Source: JAHBNG01 sp039028975 (lineage in GTDB: Bacteria > Chloroflexota > Anaerolineae > Caldilineales > Caldilineaceae). From it: a stretch of DNA of 64,000 bases. The notes beneath the pieces are model-generated. The model was not told the DNA's origin and ran no database searches. It worked only from the letters and a program-made list of their open reading frames with translations. How positions within the stretch are numbered: position 1 is the stretch's first letter; the number at the start of each line of letters is the position of its first letter. A program made the translations under genes and the position numbers. This document shows positions 31,657 through 41,348 of the stretch, piece by piece. The stretch spans positions 19,729 through 83,728 of the forward strand of contig JBCCHB010000067.1 in NCBI GenBank assembly GCA_039028975.1, given 5' to 3'.

Positions 31657-34503
31657 TTATGACCCGCTGCCAATTTCTTTTCGTGCGAGTAAGGCTGTGC
31701 CGCCCAACTCTCTACTGAATGTAAAACCTAACTTGTCACAGATCATCCTCATGCCTCTATTCTGGGGGAGGATGCTGCCAACAACGGCATCGATCTCTTC
31801 ATCTCTTGCAATGACTAAAAGTCGGCGTAATAACTCTGTCCCAAGCCCCTGCTGCTGGTAGCCATCACCAACCAGCAGGGCAAATTCTGCTTCATTTAAA
31901 CCATGGAGTCGAACCAACTGCCCCACAGCAATAATCTGGTTTGTTCGTTGATGCGGTCTTTGAGATACCTCAACGGACATGGTCTGATCTTTTCCATTTA
32001 TATCCGTAGTACCCTCTTCTGTCGGCCCTGGATTCTCTCCTTCTGCACCTTCTGGCTCACTGGATGAAACCTGCTCTACAACCAATGTCATCTCCAGATC
32101 ATAATCAATAAAGCAGAAGCGTGCCAGACGGTCGTGGCTGGTTAACTGACCCACAGAGATTGGATAAAAGTACCGTAGATAGATAGTGTCTTCAGATAGG
32201 GTTTGATTAAAGGTCGCCATCAGCGGTTCATCTTCCGGGCCAATGGGACGAATGGTCACCTGGGTCCCATTGCGAAGCGTCCACGACCGAGCATACTGAC
32301 CTGGATAGGGGCGAATGGCTGGACGAGTGAGTTCTGTATCGGGCAAGATGGCATCATGTAGATGTACTTGGCTTTGTAAGACCGTTAGGGCTTTCGGCGA
32401 ATTTGAATCAGCCAGCAGTGAATCTTCAACACTTACCTCCAAATCAATTGAGCGGATGCGGCGTTGCTCCGCTACCAAACGGCTAAAGCGAACCAGTAAC
32501 CCCTCGAGTGTTTCTACACTGAAGGCATCACTTTCAGTCAGCGTAAGTGGACGTAATCGCTGGGTTCGTTCGATGAGATGGCGGGCCAACGTGGATGTGA
32601 GTGGGGGGAGAGCCAGGATGCCATAGTCATGAATTTTCGATGTCTCATAGTGATTATCACCCAACTGGAGGATGGGTCCGAATTGAGGATCATAGTGACT
32701 CCCAATCTTTAATCGATTGCTGCTGGCCCGAATTTGGGGCTGCACAATAACACCATGATAGTGTTCTGGCCCCACATGTAAGCTGACCGTCGCTTGAATG
32801 GCTCGAACAGCCTGGCGAACGGCTTCCACCCCTGTTAGGTTTCGCCATATGCCATCGACTTCACCGGGCGTTTGGAGCGTCTCCGAGTGTAGCGTCACCG
32901 TCACGGGGAACCCCATCTCTTGGGCAGCATTTGCCGCATCATCCGGTGACGATGCCAAGATGGTTGGATGAGTATGAATGTTGTAGCGTTCTAACAACAT
33001 GCTGCACTCAAAGCTGTTTAGCCAACCCCGCTGCTGCGTTTGGGCGTGGCCAATGATGTCGGTGGCCGTCAACGAATCATCTCGGCCTTTGTCTGATGCT
33101 GGGATGTAGATCGGTGTCTCAAAGAGTCTCTGGATAGTTCGAGCATGTTGCCACATATAATTGAAAATGCGAGCAGCCGAGTCCGGATAGTTTAGCGTCG
33201 GGATCTCAGCCTGATTGAGGATCCCTCGCCCTGCGGCTATGTCCGTTCCGCCCATCCAAGTAGCTAAGACAGGTTTCTTGATATTGGCAACGATTTCCTG
33301 TATGGCCTCAGCCGTTCGGGTCGGATCAGTCATGTCTTGAGGCGTTAATACAACTAGAATCCCGTGCACATCTGGATCCTGGGCCACAATCTCCAGCGCT
33401 TGGGCAAAGTGCTCGGGCGTTGCCTCACCCAATAGATCAACTGGATTGCTACGGCTCCAATAGGACGGCAAAAGCGCGTCTAGTTGTCCTAACGTTTCAT
33501 TACTTAGTGAGGATAATTGTCCACCACCAGAAATAAGTGCATCCGCAGCCAATATACCTGGTCCACCGGCGTTGGTCAGGATGACAAGATTGGCGCCTTT
33601 GGGGCGTGGCTGCTTGGATAAGACACCAGCCATATAAAAGAGTTCCGCAGTGCGCTCAACTCGCAAGACCCCGCTACGCCGAAATGCTGCATCCATAACC
33701 AAGTCATCCCCAGGGGTGGCCCCCACATGAACAGAAACAGCCTGGGCCGTTTGACGGTTTCGACCAGCCTTGAGCAGGACAATCGGCTTCCGCTGAGCGA
33801 CTGCTCTTGCTGCCGAGAGAAAGCCACGCGGCCCATCCATTGATTCCATATAGATGATGATGCTGCGGGTATGGGGATCATCACCCAGGTAGTGGATCAT
33901 GTCACTCCAGTTGACGTCAAGCATGGCTCCGATGGAGATCACTTTGCTAAAGCCCGCATTCTCCTGGATGCTCCAATCAAGCATGGCTGAGAGGATAGCA
34001 CCGCTCTGGCTGATCAATCCTACATTGCCAGGGCGGGCCAAGTGGGGAGCGAAGGTGGCATTGAGTCCCTTGTATGGATTCATCACGCCCAAGCAGTTCG
34101 GCCCGATCAACCTCATACGAGATTGGTTAGCCGCCTTTAGCACCCGTTTCTCTAGCTGCTTTCCATCTCGCCCCGTTTCGCCAAACCCAGCGGAAATGAT
34201 GATTGCTCCCTTGGCGTCTGCGCTAGCACACTCTTCCACAATGCGGGCCACTGTCTTGGCGGGCGTAGCAATAATGGCCAGATCAACAGCGTGCCCCAGC
34301 TCTTTGATTCGTGAGGGTGCAGGGATGCCCATGACCTTTGTGCGCCTGAGATTAACGGGAATCACCTCGCCATCAAAGGGGCTATTGAGTAGATTGATCA
34401 TCAGTGAACGCCCCACACTACCTGGACGTTCGCTAGCGCCAATGACAGCCACACGCTTTGGTTCGAAGATATGTTCAAGGGCGTGGGTACGAATAATAGA
34501 CAT
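31657..34503 (-). CDS. PatZ-like NDP-forming acyl-CoA synthetase fused to GNAT acetyltransferase
   Basis: This 948-residue protein has the layout of PatZ/Pat protein acetyltransferases: a CoA-binding domain (IFEPKRVAVIGASERPGSVG), a ligase domain (AIIISAGFGETGRDG, GPNCLGVMNPYKG, LISQSGAI), an ATP-grasp-like part (about 490-715) and a C-terminal GNAT (VTIRPIGPEDEPLMATFN, YQQQGLGTELLRRLL). PatZ acetylates acetyl-CoA synthetase and other lysines. Unusually, the GNAT domain contains an acidic low-complexity insert of about 45 residues (SSSEPEGAEGENPG region). The ligase keeps SVHVGATPGDD, so some acyl-CoA synthetase chemistry may remain. Confidence 0.88.
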   Translation of the reverse strand: MSIIRTHALEHIFEPKRVAVIGASERPGSVGRSLMINLLNSPFDGEVIPVNLRRTKVMGIPAPSRIKELGHAVDLAIIATPAKTVARIVEECASADAKGAIIISAGFGETGRDGKQLEKRVLKAANQSRMRLIGPNCLGVMNPYKGLNATFAPHLARPGNVGLISQSGAILSAMLDWSIQENAGFSKVISIGAMLDVNWSDMIHYLGDDPHTRSIIIYMESMDGPRGFLSAARAVAQRKPIVLLKAGRNRQTAQAVSVHVGATPGDDLVMDAAFRRSGVLRVERTAELFYMAGVLSKQPRPKGANLVILTNAGGPGILAADALISGGGQLSSLSNETLGQLDALLPSYWSRSNPVDLLGEATPEHFAQALEIVAQDPDVHGILVVLTPQDMTDPTRTAEAIQEIVANIKKPVLATWMGGTDIAAGRGILNQAEIPTLNYPDSAARIFNYMWQHARTIQRLFETPIYIPASDKGRDDSLTATDIIGHAQTQQRGWLNSFECSMLLERYNIHTHPTILASSPDDAANAAQEMGFPVTVTLHSETLQTPGEVDGIWRNLTGVEAVRQAVRAIQATVSLHVGPEHYHGVIVQPQIRASSNRLKIGSHYDPQFGPILQLGDNHYETSKIHDYGILALPPLTSTLARHLIERTQRLRPLTLTESDAFSVETLEGLLVRFSRLVAEQRRIRSIDLEVSVEDSLLADSNSPKALTVLQSQVHLHDAILPDTELTRPAIRPYPGQYARSWTLRNGTQVTIRPIGPEDEPLMATFNQTLSEDTIYLRYFYPISVGQLTSHDRLARFCFIDYDLEMTLVVEQVSSSEPEGAEGENPGPTEEGTTDINGKDQTMSVEVSQRPHQRTNQIIAVGQLVRLHGLNEAEFALLVGDGYQQQGLGTELLRRLLVIARDEEIDAVVGSILPQNRGMRMICDKLGFTFSRELGGTALLARKEIGSGS

Positions 34504-34557
34504 AAGGTCTGGGATTGCAGATTGGCAGATACTTTGAACTCACAAAAATGAAGATTC

Positions 34558-35349
34558 CTAACTTTTTGATGTGAGTTTAGCAGCTTCTTGTTGCTGACGT
34601 TGTTCCGCTTCGCGAATAACTTCTCTTTGTTTGACCACGGCTTCGGCGTGTTCTAGCTGGCTGAGTATGCTTTTGCGCCTTCTGTCTAAGGCTTCTAGAG
34701 TGGAGAGGCGACCGTAAGCGATGAGTACGTCACCCGGTTCGATGCAGGTGTTGCCTGTGGGTACGCCTAAATAGTCCGCATCAAGTTGATTGACGCCCAG
34801 AACGATCACTCCCTCAGCCCTCAATTTAGCCTCGCCCAAGGTCAATCCAGCGATCCAATCATCGTCTTCGATCTCCATTTCCACAATGCGATAGTCACCA
34901 GCTAACTGCATAAGGCTAGTGTAATCACGGATATCCAGATCTGTGTATCTATCGAGCATCCAGGTAATGAGCACAGAGAGCCGCTGGTCAACCCATTTGG
35001 TCCCAATAATCAGCCAGAGAATTAGCAGAGCAGCAGCCAATACACTGAAGCGTTGAAGAATACGTTGGGGCGAATCCGTATCCACAAAGGTGAGGATAAA
35101 GGTTGATATAGCGCTAACAAACCCCAGGTTACCCAACAGTATCAGGAGCATCACAATCTTCCTGCGGACCGGATGGTTGACCACCTTTTCGGATTCCGTC
35201 GTGGTAAAACCAGCCCCGGTAAAGGCTGAGCGCGTCTGGAATCGAGCGACTTCATTGGATAGACCGGTATGAGCCAGGGCAATGGTAGCCACCCGCATAA
35301 TCAGTGCAGAGAGGACAATAATGATAAAGAGGGAAACAATTGGGATCAT
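34558..35349 (-). CDS. Membrane protein with TrkA_C domain, potassium-channel-like
   Basis: This 263-residue protein has membrane helices at about 3-25, 62-84 and 96-115. Between the first two it has RSAFTGAGFTTTES, which resembles the pore-loop style of Trk/Ktr cation transporters. A cytosolic TrkA_C-type ligand domain follows (about 150-225: GLTLGEAKLRAEGVIVLGV, PGDVLIAYG) and then a charged coiled-coil tail. The combination suggests a small ligand-gated cation conductance. It lies between the acyl-CoA synthetase and a histidine phosphatase on the same strand. Confidence 0.75.
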   Translation of the reverse strand: MIPIVSLFIIIVLSALIMRVATIALAHTGLSNEVARFQTRSAFTGAGFTTTESEKVVNHPVRRKIVMLLILLGNLGFVSAISTFILTFVDTDSPQRILQRFSVLAAALLILWLIIGTKWVDQRLSVLITWMLDRYTDLDIRDYTSLMQLAGDYRIVEMEIEDDDWIAGLTLGEAKLRAEGVIVLGVNQLDADYLGVPTGNTCIEPGDVLIAYGRLSTLEALDRRRKSILSQLEHAEAVVKQREVIREAEQRQQQEAAKLTSKS

Positions 35350-35376
35350 AAAAGCTAGTACTGATTATTTGGAGAA

Positions 35377-36126
35377 CTACTCAACAAACAGTTCTGGTGT
35401 AAAGTGCTCTGTCCGGTTGATGTATCGGAGAACCAGGCGTCCATCGTCAGGAAAGTCCACTTGGGTGATGGCCGTATTGTAGTGAATATAGTAGAAATCG
35501 TCGCCAGGAAGCTGTCTTAAGAGCGCCTTCAGGAGACGATCGATAAAATCTCCATGTGCTACCAAGGCAACGTGCTCTTCCACATCCGACTTAGCAAATT
35601 GCTCTGCAAGTTGAATCAAGCGAGAGGCAGTACGTTTGGCCCGCTCTACGCATCCGGACCATGGCTCATAGGTTCCGGTCCACCATCCGTTCTCTGTTAT
35701 CTCGTCTGGGAGGATATAGCCAGGGAAACGTTCTATCATCTCTGTGCGCGTTAAACCAGGGAAACCTTGCCAAGAATCAGGATCTTGGGGATGCCCCTCA
35801 AAGAGACCACCCTGTTCATGAATGTCTATCAGCACCTCTGGATTAATGCCTAAGGCTTGCTGAATGGGTTGCGCTGTTTGCATAGCTCGCAACATGGCAC
35901 TACAGTAAATTCGAGTAATGCCGTATCCCGTACTCGCCTTAATTCCGTTGAGGTGCTCAGCTACGGTTACTTTGGCCAAATGTTCAGCAACAGCATGGGC
36001 TTGTCTGTGACCTAGTTCTGTAAGGGGCGGCTCGTACGTACGCTTTTGGATATATTCCTCATAGGGCAGTTGCCTACCAAGCCGATTATTGGTCGATTCA
36101 CCGTGTCGGATGATGTACAGTCTCAT
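35377..36126 (-). CDS. Histidine phosphatase family protein (phosphoglycerate-mutase-like)
   Basis: This 249-residue protein has the catalytic RHGES at residues 8-12 (LYIIRHGESTNN), a second Arg in YCSAMLRAMQTA, and the late His in VALVAHGDFIDRLL. It probably removes phosphate from a small metabolite; true glycolytic mutase activity is not evident. The upstream GNAT gene overlaps its start by 29 bases, so the two are co-transcribed. Confidence 0.88.
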   Translation of the reverse strand: MRLYIIRHGESTNNRLGRQLPYEEYIQKRTYEPPLTELGHRQAHAVAEHLAKVTVAEHLNGIKASTGYGITRIYCSAMLRAMQTAQPIQQALGINPEVLIDIHEQGGLFEGHPQDPDSWQGFPGLTRTEMIERFPGYILPDEITENGWWTGTYEPWSGCVERAKRTASRLIQLAEQFAKSDVEEHVALVAHGDFIDRLLKALLRQLPGDDFYYIHYNTAITQVDFPDDGRLVLRYINRTEHFTPELFVE

Positions 36127-36655
36127 TTGCTATGTCAATCTCCATATATAAGAGTCGGACAAACCGTTGGCCTGACCGGATGCGGTTGGCTTCTCCTGTC
36201 AGTTCAAAGCCAATATGGGTAAAAAATTTGAGGGCATCTGTATTGAACTGCTCCACGCCTAGGCGAACGCGCTGAATCTTTGCCTCTTTGCGCAACCAGT
36301 TGATCAGCAAGCGCCACGCTTTACGACCAATACCCTGTCTTTGATAGGGTTCGGCTACCATAATCATTCCCAAGTAAGCCATCTGATCATCTGGCCAATC
36401 GAGCCGAAAATCAACAAGGCCAATCAGCTCACCACCGGCAGAAGGATTCGTCCTCTCTAGTCTTCGAACAATGCCCAACATAGTGCGTCCTAGTGTCTCT
36501 TGGGCTTCATCCATATCCTTGATAGCTTGGTCGGGAGGTGCGCTGGGCAGTTCCGACATTTGCCAATAGGAAGCTGTTTGCGCATAGACGCCCTGTAGAG
36601 CTTCGGCATGAGCCTCTTTGGTCAGAGGAATCAGTGTAATGGGTGTTGGTTGCAT
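36098..36655 (-). CDS. GNAT-family N-acetyltransferase
   Basis: This 185-residue protein has the GNAT core with acetyl-CoA loop YQRQGIGRKAWRLLINWL, preceded by MAYLGMIMVAEP. The following VRLGVEQFNTDALKFFTHIGFEL is typical of RimJ-like enzymes. The substrate is unknown. It overlaps the histidine phosphatase start by 29 bases. R2 copy d begins eight bases upstream of its ATG. Confidence 0.87.
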   Translation of the reverse strand: MQPTPITLIPLTKEAHAEALQGVYAQTASYWQMSELPSAPPDQAIKDMDEAQETLGRTMLGIVRRLERTNPSAGGELIGLVDFRLDWPDDQMAYLGMIMVAEPYQRQGIGRKAWRLLINWLRKEAKIQRVRLGVEQFNTDALKFFTHIGFELTGEANRIRSGQRFVRLLYMEIDIANETVHHPTR

Positions 36656-36662
36656 GGCAATT

Positions 36663-36783
36663 TATAGATGGCCAGGTGTATGGCCAGAAAAGCTTGTCCT
36701 TACCTTCATGGGGATACCCCCATCTCACAACTTCCTAGAGTGGATTGGATAGGAGTCGGGGCAGGACTATTTTGGCAAAGTTA
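36663..36783 (-). repeat. R2 repeat, copy d
   Basis: The copy runs from TATAGATGGCCAGGTGTATG to ACTATTTTGGCAAAGTTA. GGCCAGAAAAGCTTGTCC and GGGGCAGGACTATTTTGGC are its arms. Its far end abuts and includes the stop codon (36781-36783) of the dynamin gene. Confidence 0.7.
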
Positions 36784-38538
36784 CTGCACATTCTGCACTT
36801 GAATACGAATATTGCGGAGAGTTGTTTGGGTCTCTTTGAAGGCTGCATCTAAATTTTCTAATTTGTCGCGTTCCACACGGACAAATCGGGTGTATGGGGC
36901 AATGGCTTCCCGAACCCGTAGAATGCTCTCGCCCATTTCATTCTCAAATTGGCGAGTCATTACATCATGTAAATTATCGCGTAGGGCATTGATCTGCTCC
37001 CGCAGCTCTTTTTTGAACCTATCTTTGCGAGCCGGGAGGATATACAGACCCAAAGCGGCTACAGCGCTGGCACCAACAACCCCAGTAACATCCATCCACG
37101 TGGCGCTCAAGATTGCCACCAATGCTGAACCAAGACCGATGGCTCCTGCACCAACTGCTGCCGTTTGGACCAGCGAACGCTGTACTTGTTCGGCCAGTTT
37201 TAGAGACTCTGCCTCTTTGTCATAGCTATCAACCACCTCTCGGGCCGAACGGCCGATTTGGTTGAGCATGGCTTGACGATTGAACTCAAAATCACCCTGA
37301 ACCGTACCTACGATACGATCTGCATGGATCACCGAACGACGATTAAGATACTCCATGATGTCGCGCCATTGCCGATAGTCCTTATCAATCATCCAGTCGA
37401 TTAGTTCATTGATCTGTTGATCGGCGTCCCGACTGAGCTCTCCAACTACATCTCGTTCAAAGGACGCTCTTAATGCATCACTATTGAGTAGCGAGAAGAC
37501 GTTGGTAATTCGTAAATTGGTATCTGCATATTGATCGCCCCGCTCGGCCATTTCAAAGAGAAGATTATCCACGTGACTAAGTTGATATTTAAAGTCGCGG
37601 CGCATGTCCATCTGGTAAGCTTCCAACTGCTCATCGATGGTATCTAGGGTCTTGAAGTCATCAGTCAGCACTTCACGGCGATTTTGAATGACTTCGCTGT
37701 ATTTTTCGATGAGTCGTTGGCTGATGCCAATGGGGTTTTCAAGCTTGAGCCGAATACGTTCTTTGGTATCCAGTGTCTCTAGCATAAAGGTCTCAAGCTT
37801 TTCAAACTGGCTCTCCTGCCACAGTGTATCCGCTTTCTCCTTCCCTGTGGTTTTGGCTTCCAGCGCTTGTCGAGCACTTACGGGGAAGATTTCCGGCTCC
37901 GTTCCCAGCAGTTGGGTTGCATTGTCACCAACAAATTCGAGGATCTGTCGACGATCTTCTTCACCCGAGATGAGATCAAATTTGTTTACTACTATGAGGA
38001 TCTTTTTGCCCCACTGTCGAATCTGCTCTAAAAAGGTCCGTTCGCTTTCACTAAATGGACGATCAGCACTTGTTACAAAGAGAACCAGATCGCTACGGGG
38101 CACAAAATGCTCGGTAATCTTCTGATGCCGCTTGATGACAGCATTGGTACCCGGCGTATCAACCAAGTTAATTTCAGTAAGCCACTCAACAGGCATCTCC
38201 AAGACCAGAATGTCTTCGTCAATGGTCTCTTTACGGATCTCCGGTCCATAGCGTAGAAGATGAATATTATCGGTGGTGGGCGTAACGCCTTCAGTCAGGA
38301 GTCGTTGACCCAACATGGCATTGAGAAAAGCTGTTTTGCCAGCATTAAATTCACCTACAACGACCAGCAGAAAGAGTTCATCTAACTGAGCCAAACTACT
38401 CTTAAGAAGATTTAGATCATCTTCGTCTGCATCTAGTCTGGTAAGTTGAACGCGGAGTTCCTCTAGCAGAGAGCGCTCTTGTTGAATCAACAGATTGTGT
38501 TCTTCAGAAATGATACGTTGCAAGATAGTACCCTTCAA
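36781..38538 (-). CDS. Bacterial dynamin-like GTPase
   Basis: This 585-residue protein has a G domain with P-loop GEFNAGKT (62-69), switch region TPTTDN, G3 DTPG (127-130) and G4 NKFD (185-188). Long coiled helices follow. A hydrophobic paddle-like segment lies at about 485-525 (AAVGAGAIGLGSALVAILSA, VVGASAVAALGLYIL), then a coiled-coil tail. Bacterial dynamins bind and remodel the inner membrane under stress or phage attack. They often occur in pairs, but only one is present here. The stop codon lies at the edge of R2 copy d. Confidence 0.9.
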   Translation of the reverse strand: MKGTILQRIISEEHNLLIQQERSLLEELRVQLTRLDADEDDLNLLKSSLAQLDELFLLVVVGEFNAGKTAFLNAMLGQRLLTEGVTPTTDNIHLLRYGPEIRKETIDEDILVLEMPVEWLTEINLVDTPGTNAVIKRHQKITEHFVPRSDLVLFVTSADRPFSESERTFLEQIRQWGKKILIVVNKFDLISGEEDRRQILEFVGDNATQLLGTEPEIFPVSARQALEAKTTGKEKADTLWQESQFEKLETFMLETLDTKERIRLKLENPIGISQRLIEKYSEVIQNRREVLTDDFKTLDTIDEQLEAYQMDMRRDFKYQLSHVDNLLFEMAERGDQYADTNLRITNVFSLLNSDALRASFERDVVGELSRDADQQINELIDWMIDKDYRQWRDIMEYLNRRSVIHADRIVGTVQGDFEFNRQAMLNQIGRSAREVVDSYDKEAESLKLAEQVQRSLVQTAAVGAGAIGLGSALVAILSATWMDVTGVVGASAVAALGLYILPARKDRFKKELREQINALRDNLHDVMTRQFENEMGESILRVREAIAPYTRFVRVERDKLENLDAAFKETQTTLRNIRIQVQNVQ

Positions 38539-38824
38539 TAATCAGATTTACACAGGTAGTCAAGTTAAATAAAAATAATTTCTTCATTTTAGCATATAAT
38601 TTATCTTTACCGGGTATCAAAAACGTTTTGATAGCTGTTTAGGATTGAGCCATCAGCGACGAACAAATCGAACTAGAGCCTATGTGGCTCGATGTCCACT
38701 GGCAAACAGATAATGGACCAACCCTGTGTGGTGGCACGTCCAAATCTGAGTCCGCCTGAGTTATGTGATAGAATACTTTGACTATAGTGGGGACGCGAGG
38801 ATTGATAGAAAAAGGATCTAACTT

Positions 38825-39445
38825 ATGGGCAATTCTATACCAACAGGCTCTGTTGAGGTACCCGAAATTGAAGTACACAATGAGGTTCGTCTGCCAGCGG
38901 GAAAAAGTGCTGTCATCGTTGTGGATATGCAAAATGACTTTGTCAAACCTGAAGGAACTTTAGTTGTTCCTGATGCAGCTGATACGATTCCATCCATTCA
39001 GCAACTATTGGAAAAGGCACGCAGCCATCAGGTTCCAGTTACCTACACTCAAGATAGCCATAGGGAGGGCGATCCTGAGTGGAAAATCTGGCCAGAGCAT
39101 TGCCGTGTAGATACTTGGGGTTGGCAGATTATTGATGAACTAAAGCCAGAACCAGGTGATCTCATCTGCCCCAAATGTCGCTATGATGGGTTTTATGGAA
39201 CGTGGCTGGATCATCATCTGAGCAGAATGTGGCAGGTGGAGCATCTTGTCATTGTCGGGACGGTCTCAAGCATCTGTGTATTGCATACGGCTGCGGCCGC
39301 AGGGCTTCGCTGGTTTAATGTTGTGGTACCAGCCGATTGCACATCAGCCTTAACTGACTTTGATCAAGCGCTCACGCTGCGACAGGTCTCTTTTCTATAT
39401 CTGGGGAAAGTTGCCCAAGGGGTTGAAAGCATTATTTTTGAGTAG
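38825..39445 (+). CDS. Isochorismatase-family cysteine hydrolase
   Basis: This 206-residue protein has the catalytic triad of the family: Asp34 (VIVVDMQNDF), Lys117 (CPKCRYDGF) and Cys151 (VGTVSSICVLHTA). The cis-peptide bond region is next to the Cys. Homologues hydrolyse nicotinamide, N-carbamoyl compounds or isochorismate. The YDGFYGTWLDHHL stretch is common in nicotinamidase-like members but does not settle the substrate. It is convergent with the HPF gene, with R1 copy F between them. Confidence 0.87.
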   Translation: MGNSIPTGSVEVPEIEVHNEVRLPAGKSAVIVVDMQNDFVKPEGTLVVPDAADTIPSIQQLLEKARSHQVPVTYTQDSHREGDPEWKIWPEHCRVDTWGWQIIDELKPEPGDLICPKCRYDGFYGTWLDHHLSRMWQVEHLVIVGTVSSICVLHTAAAAGLRWFNVVVPADCTSALTDFDQALTLRQVSFLYLGKVAQGVESIIFE

Positions 39446-39458
39446 AAGGTTACAAGGA

Positions 39459-39545
39459 CTAAAGTGCGGTTGTATTGAAAACGGTAGTTTCCGATTGCCT
39501 CTACCGGAGAAGACGAACTACCGTTTTCAAACAGAGCTCACTATA
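39459..39545 (-). repeat. R1 repeat, copy F (variant arms)
   Basis: A reverse-oriented copy runs from CTAAAGTGCGGTTGTATTG to AACAGAGCTCACTATA. It has perfect GAAAACGGTAGTT and AACTACCGTTTTC arms, the same variant as copy E. It sits between convergent gene ends and could act as a terminator for both. Confidence 0.85.
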
Positions 39546-39587
39546 ATGATAGTGGATGGTCCAACCATCCACTACCACAATGTACTA

Positions 39588-40154
39588 TCAGCCCACTTCA
39601 GGTTGAAGTACACCATAGTGGCCATCTTTGCGCCGGTAGAGCAAGTTTATTGCATTCTCTGAATTGTTGTAGTAGAGGAAGAAATCATGCCCAAGCAGTT
39701 CTAGTTGTTCTTGGGCCTCATCTTCATCCATCGCCTGAACAAGAAATCGTTTATGACGCATGATTCTGGGCGCTTCATCTTCTTCAATCTCCTCGGCAAT
39801 AGCCGTTGCGGCCATGACGGCCTCAGTATTCGTCACCAATGAGGCTTTCCGCCGTCGATTTTTGCGCCGACCTTCTACTTTTTCTATCTGGCGGGACATT
39901 TTTTCCATCGCGGCATCAATAGAAGCGAAAATATCACCGGTAGACACCTCTGAACGCAGTATTTTTCGGTTTCCTAGAAGAGTTAGTTGAAATGTGTAGC
40001 GATCACTTTGAGAGCGAGTATTGCTTTCAGTCAGCTCACCACGAACTTCTTCAATCGAAGCAAGATGTCGCTCCAATCGACTCACTTTCTTTTCGACGTA
40101 CTCCTGAATATGCTCAGTAATTTCTACGTTTCTACCTTGTACAATGAGGTCCAT
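39588..40154 (-). CDS. hpf: Ribosome hibernation promoting factor, long form
   Basis: Long HPF binds the 30S subunit and pairs ribosomes into inactive 100S dimers when growth stops. The 188-residue product has an N-terminal S30AE domain (LIVQGRNVEITEHIQEYVEKKV) and a linker. The C-terminal dimerisation domain reads IMRHKRFLVQAMDEDEAQEQ, then GHDFFLYYNNSENAINLLYRR. I use ATG 40154, with AAGGT nine bases upstream, rather than the longer frame to 40193. Confidence 0.95.
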   Translation of the reverse strand: MDLIVQGRNVEITEHIQEYVEKKVSRLERHLASIEEVRGELTESNTRSQSDRYTFQLTLLGNRKILRSEVSTGDIFASIDAAMEKMSRQIEKVEGRRKNRRRKASLVTNTEAVMAATAIAEEIEEDEAPRIMRHKRFLVQAMDEDEAQEQLELLGHDFFLYYNNSENAINLLYRRKDGHYGVLQPEVG

Positions 40155-40497
40155 TTTCGCTGCTACCTTTCGCGCACAGCAATGTACGCACACAGATTCG
40201 TTTCATCCACGAATATCCTAAAGTAACTCTTGGGCGCTGTACACAAACACTCAATGCCTGACGTAGCCCATTTGCACTTTGGTAATCGACAATCATAACC
40301 TTCCTCCATAGGCCATGATCTACTAATACTTATAACATATTGCAGGACTGAATCTAGAGTATACAGAAAAAGGAATTAGAAGTAAACAAGCCAAAATTTA
40401 GCAAGAACTCCTGACAGATTCAGCCCTGACTACCTTATCGATTTCACGACAGGTTCGTAGTAATCGAAGCTTTGTCGATTGGGACAAATCCCCTGAA
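40155..40497. other. 343-base gap with no recognised element
   Basis: This holds the hpf promoter region and the downstream side of comF. I see no gene, strong hairpin or repeat copy in it. Confidence 0.5.
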
Positions 40498-41304
40498 CTA
40501 GATCGCCCTAGCGTGATCTGTATATCCAGCCATTGCTAGGGTGAGGCCATAAACGGCAGCGGCTCCAGCTTCCTGCAGTGCATTGGCACATGCATTAAGA
40601 GTGGCACCTGTCGTATATACATCATCGAGAATCAATACGTTCATTCCTGAAAGATCTTGTTGTACTTGAAAAGCACCGGCTACATTGGCCTGACGAGCAT
40701 CAAAGTCAAGTCCGACCTGAGAGGATGCAAAGTGACGCCTGAGTAGCACCTCAGATTTGACTGGTTTTTGCACAATTTCACCAAAGGATTCCGCCAAAAG
40801 CTGAGCTTGATTATAACCACGGTCTTGCAGGCGTTTAGGATGGAGAGGGACTGGTATAATCATATCTAGTGAGGAATCTATCTGATGCCAAGGCGTGCTT
40901 CGATAAGTTGCAACCAGATAACGTGCCAATGGTGCAGCCAGTTCCTTTTTGCCATCATATTTCAGCGCGTGAATCGCACTTTGCAGCGGCATGGCAAATC
41001 GGGCCGCAGCCCGCGCCCATCTGAGCAACCACTCAGTCCGTTCACATTGAGCGCAGGTTATAATAGATTCCAACTGAGGACGGCCACAACGAAAGCAGAG
41101 AGGTTCGGTCAATGGCCGAACCTCTTGCGAACAGTGTGGACAGAACAGATAGCCATTTTTCTTGCAAGCGATACACTGGGGAGGGAAGAGAAGGTTCAGC
41201 CCTTGTCCGAACCATCTTTGCCAATAATGAATACCCTGCCGGCTAGCATGATTACCTGACAAAATGGACAGTTTATCCCGCAGAGAATTGTTGAGGAGTG
41301 CCAT
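40498..41304 (-). CDS. comF: ComF-family phosphoribosyltransferase-like protein
   Basis: ComF proteins are needed for DNA uptake in naturally competent bacteria. This 268-residue protein has the N-terminal cysteine-rich zinc part (CIACKKNGYLFCPHC, CFRCGRP, CAQC) and a type I PRTase fold ending in the PRPP-binding loop VLILDDVYTTGATL. It follows a Flp-pilin-like gene and a response regulator on the same strand, suggesting a link to pili or competence. The gap to the pilin gene is 44 bases. Confidence 0.88.
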   Translation of the reverse strand: MALLNNSLRDKLSILSGNHASRQGIHYWQRWFGQGLNLLFPPQCIACKKNGYLFCPHCSQEVRPLTEPLCFRCGRPQLESIITCAQCERTEWLLRWARAAARFAMPLQSAIHALKYDGKKELAAPLARYLVATYRSTPWHQIDSSLDMIIPVPLHPKRLQDRGYNQAQLLAESFGEIVQKPVKSEVLLRRHFASSQVGLDFDARQANVAGAFQVQQDLSGMNVLILDDVYTTGATLNACANALQEAGAAAVYGLTLAMAGYTDHARAI

Positions 41305-41348
41305 GATGAATAATTGTGCAGCAAATTAATGGGATTGAATGCTTATGC

